A DNA stretch of 22,874 bases from Actinomycetes bacterium (GTDB lineage: Bacteria > Actinomycetota > Actinomycetes > Mycobacteriales > Mycobacteriaceae). The notes under the pieces are model-generated. The model searched no databases. It was not told the DNA's origin and was given only the letters and a program-made list of their open reading frames with translations. A program made the translations under genes and the position numbers. The DNA lies in assembly GCA_023432405.1 (NCBI GenBank), contig JAEYUQ010000004.1, positions 1 to 22,874 of the forward strand, given 5' to 3'. Positions 6,129-14,363 of this stretch are shown piece after piece; within the stretch, counting starts at the first letter, position 1; each line of letters opens with the position of its first letter.

Positions 6129-7697
6129 GTGACCGTGATGCTGACTTTGATTGGTCTCATCATCTTTACCGTTGCGATGGTGGTGTTAGGAGAAAAGACT
6201 GGTCTTCCGTGGCCTGCGCTGCTCACCGTTCTCACTATGGTGATCACCTTTTTCCCCACGGAATTTTCGCTGGAAATCCCCTCGGAGTTTATTCTCCCCA
6301 TCTTCTTGCCTCCTCTTCTCTGGGCTCTAGCTCGAAAGACCTCCTGGGGTGTCATTCGCGCCCAGTGGGTTGTTGTTCTCAGCCTTTCTGTGTTGCTCGT
6401 GGTCGTGACCATTGCCACAGTGGGAATGACAGCCGCCTTCATGATGTCTGGAATTGGTTTCTTTGGTGCCATGCTCATCGGTGCAGCAGTAGCCCCGCCA
6501 GATCCGGTTGCGGTGGAAGCTGTGGCTGAGCCTGCCGGAATTCCCCCTCGCATTCTCTCGGCACTTCAAACGGAGGGTCTCTTTAACGACGCCGCGTCCA
6601 TCGTTGCTTTCCACTTAGCTCTCGCGGGTCTGGTTCAGGGTCAAGGATTCACCACAAGCGACGCTATCAGTGGTTTTCTCTATTCAGCAGTGGTCGCCGG
6701 TGTCATTGGTTTTGTCATTGCCGTGGCGACGTCCTTTTCTGTTGATCGCATCAGTGATCTTACGGCTCGCAATGTGTTGCTCTGGGTTGTTCCTTTCGCC
6801 ACTTATCTCGTTGCAGAGGAAGTGGGGGCGTCGGGAGTGATTGCTGTGGTGGTTGCAGCTATAGAACTCAATTCTCGGCAAACTATTGAGGCAGAGACCA
6901 GGCTTTCTGGTCAGGCTTTCTGGTCTACCATCGATATGCTCTTCACCGGCATTGCCTTTGGTCTTATTGGCCTTTCCGCAAACCAAGCGGTAAGAGAAGT
7001 GGGTGCTGAGCTGTGGCATTCGGTGTTGGTGGGTGTGGTTCTGAGCATCGTGGCCATTGTGGTGCGCCTGGTCTGGATGTACTGCTTCTACCTCCTTAAC
7101 CGCAGAAGCGGGCAGCAGTCGCGCGCCCCTATGTCCAGGAAAGAAGTGCTCGTTATGTCCTGGTCAGGAATGCGTGGTCTTGTGACCTTGGCGTTGGTGC
7201 TTTCTGTTCCTTGGTCATTTCCTTATAAAAGCGAGCTTACGGCTATCGCCCTGACTGTTCTGATCTGCACGATGGTTATACCTGGTCTTCTGCTTCCGGC
7301 ACTCATTCGGTGGCTTGGGCTTCGCACAAGTGCAATGGCGTATTCCGATGAAATGCGTAAAGAGGTTTCTCGTGTTGCACTAGACGCTGCCTTGGGAGTG
7401 GTGAAGAACCATGTAGAAGAACTCGATGCTGAGACTGAGCATGGACTTCGTCGATGGATTACCTCACGGCTGGATCCTGTAGGAATGACGGATCCTGAGG
7501 TGGTCAAGAAAACTCGAGCTCGTCTAGCAGAAGGCCGCAAAGAGATTTACCAGGTGCGTGCGGAGGCGGTTGCCGCAGCCCAGGAGGCTCTTTTGAAGGT
7601 CAGGGAAGCGCCGGATATGAATCCTGGGGTTGTCGATGAGGTTCTCAGGGAAGTAGACCACTTTGCTCTCATCGCAAGCAAGGGCGTCAAAGACTAG
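6129..7697 (+). CDS. CPA1 family Na+(K+)/H+ antiporter
   Basis: About 522 residues with 11-13 hydrophobic segments up to roughly residue 410, then a hydrophilic cytosolic tail of about 110 residues. Family motifs are present: AVAPPDPVAVEAVAE around residue 125 (ion-binding D-P), TEGLFNDAASIVAF around 155 (ND motif) and SGMRGLVTLALVL around 345. It exchanges cytosolic Na+ or K+ for protons across the plasma membrane. GTG at 6129 is preferred because AGGGTGGGG lies 8 nt upstream; ATG 6138 is a close alternative. The longer open frame from 6051 overlaps the SDR gene and adds non-family sequence. Confidence 0.9.
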   Translation: MTVMLTLIGLIIFTVAMVVLGEKTGLPWPALLTVLTMVITFFPTEFSLEIPSEFILPIFLPPLLWALARKTSWGVIRAQWVVVLSLSVLLVVVTIATVGMTAAFMMSGIGFFGAMLIGAAVAPPDPVAVEAVAEPAGIPPRILSALQTEGLFNDAASIVAFHLALAGLVQGQGFTTSDAISGFLYSAVVAGVIGFVIAVATSFSVDRISDLTARNVLLWVVPFATYLVAEEVGASGVIAVVVAAIELNSRQTIEAETRLSGQAFWSTIDMLFTGIAFGLIGLSANQAVREVGAELWHSVLVGVVLSIVAIVVRLVWMYCFYLLNRRSGQQSRAPMSRKEVLVMSWSGMRGLVTLALVLSVPWSFPYKSELTAIALTVLICTMVIPGLLLPALIRWLGLRTSAMAYSDEMRKEVSRVALDAALGVVKNHVEELDAETEHGLRRWITSRLDPVGMTDPEVVKKTRARLAEGRKEIYQVRAEAVAAAQEALLKVREAPDMNPGVVDEVLREVDHFALIASKGVKD

Positions 7698-7851
7698 CTA
7701 GGGATCTCTTCTTAAAGCACCTGGTCTTAGGGCAGGACTCAACCCCTAGGGGCAGAGCAGGTCCCAGCTCAAAGCTCTAACCCTGGGGTCTGGACCAGGC
7801 GCCGCACCACCTCAGCTGTGCAGCTCCTGGGCTTTCTAGAGGTTTCAATTC
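7698..7851. other. Convergent intergenic region, antiporter / deoA
   Basis: This separates two gene ends that face each other. It contains short GC-rich inverted repeats (CCCCTAGGGG near 7743, CCTGG…CCAGG, AGCTGTGCAGCT) but no hairpin followed by a T tract, so no intrinsic terminator can be assigned with confidence. Confidence 0.4.
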
Positions 7852-9139
7852 TCAGCCGATTTTCCCGAGAATAAGCGAGTGCCCCAGCGTGGGAGCTTCA
7901 GGCGAGATTTCAATTCCCGCCGTCACCGATTCCAGGGCACGCTCGAACCTATCAGGGGTTTCGGTGTGCAGGGTCAGTAGCTTTTGCCCCTTGACCACTT
8001 TGTCTCCTGGCTTGGCAAAAATCTCAATACCGGCTGTGGCCTGCACTGGATCTTCTTTCCTGGTGCGTCCGGCACCCAAGCGCCAGGAGCCTACGCCCAG
8101 AGCCAGAGCGTCGAGTTTGCTCAGGTAGCCGTCGGCCTCGGCGAGAACGTCTTGGGTGTGCGGTGCCACAGGCAGTTGTGCATCAGGGTCTCCGCCTTGT
8201 GCGCGAATCATCTTCTTCCAAGAGTCCATCGCGCGACCGTCCTTGAGCGCCTCTTCAACATCGGCGTCGTGAATGCCAGCCAGTTCCAGCATGGTGCGCG
8301 CAAGTTCACAGGTGAGTTCCACAACGTCCTCAGGTCCTCCGCCAGCTAGAACCTCCACGGATTCGCGAACTTCCAAAGCGTTACCAATCGTCAGCCCCAG
8401 TGGGGTGGACATATCGGTCAGGACAGCACGAGTATTCACCCCGGCGTCGCTGCCTAATTCCACCATTGTTTGGGCGAGCTCCTGTGCCTTCTCCAGATCC
8501 TTCATAAAAGCACCGCTTCCCACTTTGACATCGAGAACCAGGTTCGCCGTGCCTTCAGCAATTTTCTTGGACATGATTGAGGAGGCAATGAGTGGTATGC
8601 AGTCCACTGTGGAAGTGATATCTCGCAGCGCGTAGAGCTTCTTGTCTGCTGGTGCTAAACCAGACCCAGCCGCTGCCACCACCGCTCCTGAGTCCTCCAA
8701 GATCTCCATCATGCGTTCGTTGGACATCGAGGGGTTCCAGCCGGGTATGGATTCCAGCTTGTCCAGGGTGCCGCCGGTGTGTCCGAGTCCTCGTCCCGAG
8801 AGCTGGGGAACTGCCACACCGTAGGAAGAGACGAGAGGCCCCAAGGGTAGGGTGATTTTGTCGCCGACACCGCCGGTGGAGTGTTTATCAACAGTGGCTT
8901 TACTGAGGGACGCAAAGCTCATGCGTTCCCCTGAGTTGATCATGGCATTAGTCCACTCCACTATCTCGCGCCTATTCATACCACGAATGAAGATCGCCAT
9001 GCTCAGTGCTGCCATCTGTTCTTCACCAACAACGCCGCGCGTGTAGGCGTCTATTACCCATCCAATAGCTGCGGAATCAAGTTCACCGCCATCGCGTTTG
9101 GTGCGAATAATGTCTACAACATCAAACTTTTTCAGCCAT
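7852..9139 (-). CDS. deoA: Thymidine phosphorylase, apparent +1 base near the start codon
   Basis: Pyrimidine-nucleoside phosphorylase that splits thymidine to thymine and 2-deoxyribose-1-phosphate in nucleoside salvage. Visible motifs are KHSTGGVGDKITLPLGPLV (phosphate binding) and SGRGLGHTGGTLDKLESIPG (family signature), plus the C-terminal domain ending GHSLILGKIG. AGGAG lies 6 nt before an ATG at 9139, but that frame reads MAEKV and stops. Family N-termini read M-x-EKFDVVDIIRTKRD, which appears here in the +1 frame. Removing one A from the A5 run (plus strand T5 at 9128-9132) gives MAEKFDVVDIIRTKRD and a 428-residue protein. The span of 1288 nt is 3n+1. No start codon exists in the long frame before the Met at 9015, which would lose about 41 conserved residues. 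Divergent from cdd. Confidence 0.88.
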
Positions 9140-9162
9140 TTTGACTCCTGCCCTTCATTACA

Positions 9163-9221
9163 CTGGTGTTACGAAAATGCACCAGCTAACTCTTCCCTTC
9201 AGTCTTACACATAGCTGGTGC
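9163..9221. promoter_or_regulatory. Inverted-repeat operator candidate between deoA and cdd
   Basis: GCACCAGCTA at 9179-9188 and TAGCTGGTGC at 9212-9221 are perfect 10-bp inverted arms, 23 bp apart. A third half-site, CTGGTG at 9163-9168, faces CACCAG at 9180-9185 with an 11-bp gap. The arms fill the space between two divergent nucleoside-salvage genes, so they are probably binding sites for a nucleoside-responsive repressor controlling both. The regulator is not in the window. Confidence 0.5.
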
Positions 9222-9272
9222 TTGCGGGAGTAGGAAAACATTGAGCACAACGCTGAGGTACAAGGAGAAACC

Positions 9273-9695
9273 ATGATTCCTGGTCGCGCCGAGGTAACTG
9301 ATGAGGAATTGCTCAGAGCTGCTTATGAGGCAACGCAGAATTCCTATGCCCCGTACTCACACTTTCCAGTGGGAGCTGCTCTTTTACTTGACGACGCCTC
9401 TGTTGTCACCGGCTGTAACGTAGAAAACGCTTCCTATGGGCTGACCATCTGCGCCGAACGCAGCGCAATATGCCGCATGGTTGCAGAACATGGTCCTAAT
9501 CACCGCATTCGCGCCATTGCCATCGTGGGCAGAGAAGCCGCGCCTTGTTATCCCTGCGGTTCCTGTCGTCAGGTGCTCCACGAGTTTGGGTGTCAGCGTG
9601 TCATTGTGGAAGGGGAACGAGGCAAAGACAGTGCTCTGGGGGCTCCAGAGACCATAGACTTCTCCCAGATTCTGCCTTATGCCTTCGGATTGTGA
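9273..9695 (+). CDS. cdd: Cytidine deaminase
   Basis: Homotetrameric-type zinc enzyme that deaminates cytidine and deoxycytidine to uridine forms, feeding nucleosides toward phosphorolysis by the divergent deoA. 140 residues. The zinc site is complete: CNVENASYGLTICAERSAI supplies the Cys and catalytic Glu (CAE), and PCYPCGSCRQVL supplies the PCxxC pair. SYAPYSHFPVGAA near residue 25 is the substrate-binding N-terminus. AAGGAG lies 6 nt before the ATG. The C-terminus is ordinary for the family. Confidence 0.95.
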   Translation: MIPGRAEVTDEELLRAAYEATQNSYAPYSHFPVGAALLLDDASVVTGCNVENASYGLTICAERSAICRMVAEHGPNHRIRAIAIVGREAAPCYPCGSCRQVLHEFGCQRVIVEGERGKDSALGAPETIDFSQILPYAFGL

Positions 9696-9698
9696 GGG

Positions 9699-9980
9699 AT
9701 GCTTTTGAGGATGGTGATACTCGCAGTCGCTTTGGCATATCGTTCCCATTCCAGGGTTCCCGCGAGCATTCTTATTCTCTGGGGTCAAGTAATAGGTTAC
9801 GGTCCGGGTTGGAGCCTCATCTCTGGTCCCAGAGATTCTACTGGACTGTGGGGAGCGGGACTTCTTTTCCTCACGATGAGGCTAACTGCTGGCCTGGGAA
9901 CGGTGATTGTACTCACGCAACTCGCACGCCGCTTCGACTACCAGTGCCGCTTCGGCTACCAGCGCCGCGTGACCCACTAG
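9699..9980 (+). pseudogene. Truncated copy of a small membrane protein
   Basis: 93 residues that align without gaps to the C-terminal half of the protein at 14364-14870, sharing SGPxDSTGLWGAGLLFL and the flanking hydrophobic segments (GYGPGWSLI versus GYSLGWSVI). The first two or three membrane segments of the longer copy are missing, and the ATG lies 3 nt after the cdd stop with no convincing ribosome binding site of its own. The last 15 residues (CRFGYQRR) come from a repetitive tail unlike the other copy. Probably a 5'-truncated paralogue, though a translated two- to three-helix protein coupled to cdd is possible. Confidence 0.55.
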
Positions 9981-10075
9981 CTTCTTGGGCTCACTGACTT
10001 CACCACGAAATCCTTTCAGGTATTTCCCAGCTAAGGTTCGGTTCCTCTCCAGGGCTGAGTTTGAAGATACACAGC

Positions 10076-11635
10076 ATGAGAACAACGTATCCTTCGGTGA
10101 GTAGTCCTGCGCTCTGTGTAGAGATCGACTCAAACCCTTTGGCTAACAGGGGCGTCGGCAATGGTAGTTCGCAGTTTTTTGAGGTCGGCCAGGACGCTGA
10201 CTCCGTGCCCTTCAATGATGGGTTCAGCTCAGACGCTGCAGCTACTGGAGCTCATCTTCCGAGAGTCGCGTCAGTAGACATTGTGATTCCAGTCTTCAAT
10301 GAAGAAGCAGATCTGGAAGCCAGTGTTCGCTCCTTGGCTAAGTACCTTGAGGAGGCTGTTCCCTGGACGTGTTCGATCATTATCGCAGATAACGCAAGTA
10401 CAGATTCCACGCCGCTCATCGGCGCAGCTTTGGCTGACCAACAGGAGAACGTGTCCTATGTGCGGCTAGAAGAGAAGGGGCGTGGGCGTGCTCTGAAACA
10501 GTGCTGGATGGGTTCTCAGGCCGATGTTGTGGCGTATATGGACGTTGATTTATCAACGGATCTTCGTGCTCTGCTGCCCCTGATGTCACCTCTCATCAGC
10601 GGGCATTCTGATATTGCAATTGGCACGCGGCTCAGCAGATCCTCACGGGTCATTCGAGGACCTCGCCGAGAGTTTATTTCTCGCTGTTATAACTTCCTCA
10701 TTCGGAGTCTCATGGGGGCACATTTCAGTGACGCCCAATGCGGATTTAAAGCTATGCGCACTGAGGTTGCTGTCAAGCTCCTTCCACTTGTGGAGGACAA
10801 TGCGTGGTTCTTTGACACAGAGACGCTGCTTCTTGCGGAAAAAGCTGGTCTTCGGATTCATGAGGTACCTGTGGATTGGACTGATGATCCTGGTACCACC
10901 GTTGATATTGTGCCGACGGCGCTTGAGGATCTTCGTGGTCTGTGGAGAGTGGGAACGGGATTGGTAAGCGGAAGAATTGCTCTGGACTCACTAGGGATTC
11001 AGTCTTCAGATTCAGGTTCCACTTCCTCCCAAAGCGCCACTCAGTCGGGAGGTGGGATGCCAGCAACTATGGCGCTCGAGCGAATCAAGAGCGAAGCCCA
11101 GCGAATGTCCAACCTGGTAGAAGATCTCCTGACACTCGCCAAGCTTGACGCGGAGAGGCCTCTGGAGAAAAAACCTGTGGATCTTGCAACGGTGGCGCTT
11201 GAATGCGTCCAGGCTGTGTCGCTTCAAGCTTCCGGGCACACGATTGCCCTTGACGTTAAAGATCCGGTGCTTGTTCTTGGAGATGCTGATCGTCTCAAGC
11301 AGGTTGCCACCAATCTTCTGACCAACGCCGTTAAACACACTCCGCAGGGAACCCATGTCACTGTGATTGTGGATTCAGATAATTCTGGGTCCTGGGGTGT
11401 GCTCATAGTTCAGGATGATGGTACAGGAATGACACGCTCAGACGCGGAGAAAGCCTTTGAACGATTCACTCGTCTTGATTCTTCGCGGTCACGGAAGTCC
11501 GGGGGAGGTGCCGGTCTTGGTTTAAGCATTGTGAACGGAATTGTTCATGCTCACGGTGGGCGAATAGAAGTTGATACCGCTCCGGGGAAAGGTGCAGCTT
11601 TTAAGGTGTTTCTTCCGCTTCCTGAAGCCAGCTAG
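10076..11635 (+). CDS. GT2 glycosyltransferase fused to a histidine-kinase C-terminal half
   Basis: An in-frame hybrid of about 519 residues. Residues 1-70 are a variable lead. Residues about 70-305 are a GT2 (DPM1/polyprenyl-phosphate glycosyltransferase-like) domain: VDIVIPVFNEEADLEASVRS, IIADNASTDST, AYMDVDLSTDL (DxD) and QCGFKAMR, then VPVDWTDDPGTTVDI. After a Ser/Gly-rich joint at about 11020-11060 comes the end of a dimerisation helix (SEAQRMSNLVEDLLTLAKLD) and a full HATPase: N-box TNLLTNAVKHTP, G1 QDDGTGM, G2 GAGLGLSIVNGI. The sensor, HAMP and phosphoacceptor-His box (HELRTPL) are missing, so it cannot autophosphorylate at the usual site. In related actinomycetes such glycosyltransferase and kinase genes lie near each other, so a deletion joining neighbours is the likeliest origin. 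ATG 10076 is preferred over TTG 10061. Confidence 0.8.
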   Translation: MRTTYPSVSSPALCVEIDSNPLANRGVGNGSSQFFEVGQDADSVPFNDGFSSDAAATGAHLPRVASVDIVIPVFNEEADLEASVRSLAKYLEEAVPWTCSIIIADNASTDSTPLIGAALADQQENVSYVRLEEKGRGRALKQCWMGSQADVVAYMDVDLSTDLRALLPLMSPLISGHSDIAIGTRLSRSSRVIRGPRREFISRCYNFLIRSLMGAHFSDAQCGFKAMRTEVAVKLLPLVEDNAWFFDTETLLLAEKAGLRIHEVPVDWTDDPGTTVDIVPTALEDLRGLWRVGTGLVSGRIALDSLGIQSSDSGSTSSQSATQSGGGMPATMALERIKSEAQRMSNLVEDLLTLAKLDAERPLEKKPVDLATVALECVQAVSLQASGHTIALDVKDPVLVLGDADRLKQVATNLLTNAVKHTPQGTHVTVIVDSDNSGSWGVLIVQDDGTGMTRSDAEKAFERFTRLDSSRSRKSGGGAGLGLSIVNGIVHAHGGRIEVDTAPGKGAAFKVFLPLPEAS

Positions 11636-11750
11636 TGTATGAACAGCAGTCCCCAGTTGCAACAGCGTCTCGTGGCAGCAGCGCCCAGTTGGACACGGAG
11701 ACACCTGTAAACCGGCTAGCGCTTGGGAAACAGAACCACGTGGGAATGCT

Positions 11751-13223
11751 TTAAGGGGCGGTTGCTCGATCAATCAGGGGGAGGACTGTGCCAAGGACCT
11801 CATCGGATACTTCGCCAAAACCAAACACTATTCCTCGTGCAGTTCCCGCCCCTCCCCAGTACTTGCTCAGTCTGCTCACCCCAATTCCTGCACGCTCTAA
11901 ATCTGCAATTACTGCGTCTTCATCTCTCTCAGTTTCTATGACTGCATGAAGACCTCCTGTAATGGGGTGTAGACGCGCATTTGTGAGCGTTCCCAGGTGT
12001 GCTGTGACCATTTCTTGACGACGCCGATACACTCGTCGAAGCCTTTGAGTGCGGCGTCGTAAAGCTCCAGAAGCCATGAAAGACGCCAGGGCTCCTTGAG
12101 TAATAGCAGCAACCGGAAAACCCAGTTCGGACCGAATAGTACGCACGGTTTCGGTGAGGTGAGCAGGTAAAACAGCGTATCCGCAGGAGAGATCGGGGCT
12201 GATGACGGTGGAAAATGTGCCGAGAAGAACACCGTCAATACTTGTATCGGCGGTCACTGGGGGAGAGGGCATTCCTACGTATCTCAGCTCGGAATCAAAA
12301 TCATCCTCAATGATGGTTGTGCCAGTATCACGTGCCCATCGTGCAAGTTGGGCTCTGCGGGGAGCGGGGAGCACCGTCCCAAAGGGGTACTGGTGATTAG
12401 GGGTGATGAGGACAGCGTCTACGCCTTCGGTAGGGAAGCGGGAAGGGTCTACACCCTGACGATCCGTGGGCAGGTCCACGGTTCGGTGCCCGAGATAGCC
12501 GGGAACTCGACGAAGACTGGGATAGCCAGGGGATTCAACCCCAAGAGTTAGGGCTGAATGAGTCGGATTATTTGAGAGGTCAGAAAAGATAGGTGAGCTG
12601 GGGAGATCTTGCTCGGCAGATGGTTCAGTGCGGTTCTGTGCCAGAGCAAGAAGCACCAAGGAAAGCCCCTCACGAGCTCCTGCTGTGATAGCGATTCTCT
12701 CAGGTTCCACAGACATAGATCGCATTCTCCGAATGTGCTCAGCAACCTGAACACGTAAAGACCACAACCCCAGGGGGTCGTGGTCCCCCGAGAGGTGCTT
12801 AGTACATGAGGTTCTCCACGCAGAACGCCACGGAGCATCCGCAAGATCAGCGGTATAGGGGCGTCCAGGCCGCAGAGAAATCGAATGGTGGCGTGGAGTT
12901 GGCGCTGCAGGGGAGCGACGTCGTAAAGGGGAATTGTGGATCAGTTGAGGATTCACTACAGTGCCGGAGCCCCGGAGAGTGACCACGTATCCCTCCGCGA
13001 TGAGCTGTTCGTATGCCGCGACTACTGTGCCACGAGAAACAGAGAGACGCTGAGCCAAGGAGCGCGTGGAGGGGAGATGGTCCCCAGGGGAAAGGGCACC
13101 TGACATGGTCATGTTCCGGATGGACTCGGAGATCTGGGTGGGAAGCGAAGTCTCAGATGAGGGATCAACGGTGATGGGAAGAGGAACTACGAATTCACGG
13201 CGCACAGGAATTGAAGCTAGCAC
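11751..13223 (-). CDS. pdxR: MocR-type transcriptional regulator of PLP synthesis
   Basis: 490 residues: an N-terminal GntR winged helix (PSTRSLAQRLSVSRGTVVAA, residues about 50-90) and a long fold-type I aminotransferase-like domain (TAGAREGLSLVLLAL, ESPGYPSLRR, TPNHQYPFGTV, IIEDDFDSELRY). It senses pyridoxal phosphate and activates the divergent pdxS. GTG at 13223 with GGGG 6 nt upstream is preferred; the longer open frame to 13304 runs over the regulatory sites and the pdxS start. The position that normally holds the PLP-binding Lys (GTFSK) is Thr (GTFSTVISP, residue about 339, codon 12207-12209), so the ligand may bind without a Schiff base, or this is a subgroup trait. Confidence 0.85.
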   Translation of the reverse strand: MLASIPVRREFVVPLPITVDPSSETSLPTQISESIRNMTMSGALSPGDHLPSTRSLAQRLSVSRGTVVAAYEQLIAEGYVVTLRGSGTVVNPQLIHNSPLRRRSPAAPTPRHHSISLRPGRPYTADLADAPWRSAWRTSCTKHLSGDHDPLGLWSLRVQVAEHIRRMRSMSVEPERIAITAGAREGLSLVLLALAQNRTEPSAEQDLPSSPIFSDLSNNPTHSALTLGVESPGYPSLRRVPGYLGHRTVDLPTDRQGVDPSRFPTEGVDAVLITPNHQYPFGTVLPAPRRAQLARWARDTGTTIIEDDFDSELRYVGMPSPPVTADTSIDGVLLGTFSTVISPDLSCGYAVLPAHLTETVRTIRSELGFPVAAITQGALASFMASGALRRRTQRLRRVYRRRQEMVTAHLGTLTNARLHPITGGLHAVIETERDEDAVIADLERAGIGVSRLSKYWGGAGTARGIVFGFGEVSDEVLGTVLPLIDRATAP

Positions 13224-13232
13224 CTTAAGCCC

Positions 13233-13302
13233 CAAGTGGTCTAGTAAAAATAGTTGAAAGTGGCTCTTGTGATGAACCACTCTCGGGGGTGAAATATCTC
13301 CC
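13233..13302. promoter_or_regulatory. pdxR-pdxS intergenic control region with PdxR boxes
   Basis: AAGTGGTCTA at 13234-13243 and AAAGTGGCTCT at 13257-13267 are direct repeats about 24 bp apart, and GAACCACTCT at 13274-13283 is an inverted copy. They resemble the AAAGTGG(A/T)CTA-type boxes known for corynebacterial PdxR. TTGTGA (13267-13272) and the A/T block AAATAT (13292-13297) could be the -35 and -10 of pdxS, which would make pdxS nearly leaderless, as no good Shine-Dalgarno precedes its ATG. Box recognition is from memory of the motif; the promoter call is inference. Confidence 0.6.
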
Positions 13303-14208
13303 ATGAGTTACACAAGTACTTCAGAAGAAAGCCACGCAGCTCCTCGAGTGAAGCGGGGCCTGGCAGAACAGTTCCTGGGCGGGGTCATCATGGACGTTGT
13401 CACTCCGGAACAAGCCCGCATTGCCGAGGACGCAGGGGCAAGCGCCGTCATGGCGTTGGAACGTGTTCCTGCAGACATTCGCGCCGAGGGTGGAGTGGCT
13501 CGGATGTCTGATCCGGGAATGATTAAGGGAATCATCGAAGCCGTGGATATTCCTGTGATGGCAAAAGCTCGGATTGGGCATTTTGCTGAAGCACAAATCC
13601 TGGAAGCTGTGGGCGTGGACTTCATTGATGAGTCTGAGGTGCTCACACCGGCTGACTACAACAATCACATCAACAAGTGGGACTTCACTGTTCCCTTTGT
13701 GTGCGGAGCAACCAACTTGGGAGAGGCTCTCAGGCGCATTGCTGAGGGGGCCGCAATGATTCGCTCCAAGGGTGAGGCAGGCACGGGTGATGTCTCTGAG
13801 GCAGTGCGTCACCTGCGCGCAATAAACACGGAGATCGGTCAGCTCAAGGCTTTGACTCCAGATGAGCTTTTCAGCGCAGCAAAGAAACTGGAGGCTCCCT
13901 ATGATCTTGTAGCCGAGGTAGCGTCCACCGGGAAACTCCCGGTGCCAATGCTCGTGGCCGGCGGCGTCTCCACCCCGGCCGATGCCGCACTGCTTAGGCA
14001 GATGGGCGCAGAAGGAGTTTTTGTGGGATCGGCTATTTTCAAGTCAGAGAATCCTGAAAAGCGTGCGAAGGCCATTGTGAAGGCAACTGAACTGTACGAC
14101 GACCCGGAGGAATTGGCGGAGCTTTCCCGTGATCTGGGGGAGGCTATGGTGGGGATTACTATTTCTGATCTCTCCTCAGCTCAGCGCCTAGCGGAACGCG
14201 GGTGGTAG
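13303..14208 (+). CDS. pdxS: Pyridoxal 5'-phosphate synthase subunit PdxS
   Basis: 301 residues. It builds PLP from ribose 5-phosphate, glyceraldehyde 3-phosphate and ammonia. The (beta/alpha)8 enzyme motifs are intact: GGVIMDVVTPEQARIAEDAG, VMALERVPADIRAEGGVARM, the catalytic Lys in VMAKARIGH, the second Lys in MIRSKGEAGTG, and LPVPMLVAGGVSTPADAA, GSAIFKS. It normally works as a 12+12 complex with the glutaminase PdxT, whose gene usually follows. Here the next 155 bp are non-coding and the next gene is an unrelated membrane protein, so PdxT must be elsewhere, or the enzyme must use free ammonia. Confidence 0.96.
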   Translation: MSYTSTSEESHAAPRVKRGLAEQFLGGVIMDVVTPEQARIAEDAGASAVMALERVPADIRAEGGVARMSDPGMIKGIIEAVDIPVMAKARIGHFAEAQILEAVGVDFIDESEVLTPADYNNHINKWDFTVPFVCGATNLGEALRRIAEGAAMIRSKGEAGTGDVSEAVRHLRAINTEIGQLKALTPDELFSAAKKLEAPYDLVAEVASTGKLPVPMLVAGGVSTPADAALLRQMGAEGVFVGSAIFKSENPEKRAKAIVKATELYDDPEELAELSRDLGEAMVGITISDLSSAQRLAERGW

Positions 14209-14363
14209 ATAGGCGGCCGGGCACTCATCGCGCAGGCCGCGTAGGCGAAGTCACGAATTCTGCTCTATCTTGCCGGTAGTGCATATTTTTTCAGTCACAG
14301 TATTCGTGCTGAATCGCCGCGAAGCCTAGGTTCCGGCCTCCTCCTTTTTGTTACCCTCAAACC

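Noticed and set aside
5600..6553. 317-residue open frame on the minus strand under the SDR and antiporter genes
   Set aside because: It has the low-complexity Ser/Thr/Arg-rich composition of an antisense shadow and overlaps two clear genes on the other strand.
13224..13304. Longer pdxR start at 13304
   Set aside because: It would cover the PdxR boxes and overlap the pdxS start codon, and the extra 27 residues do not resemble the family.
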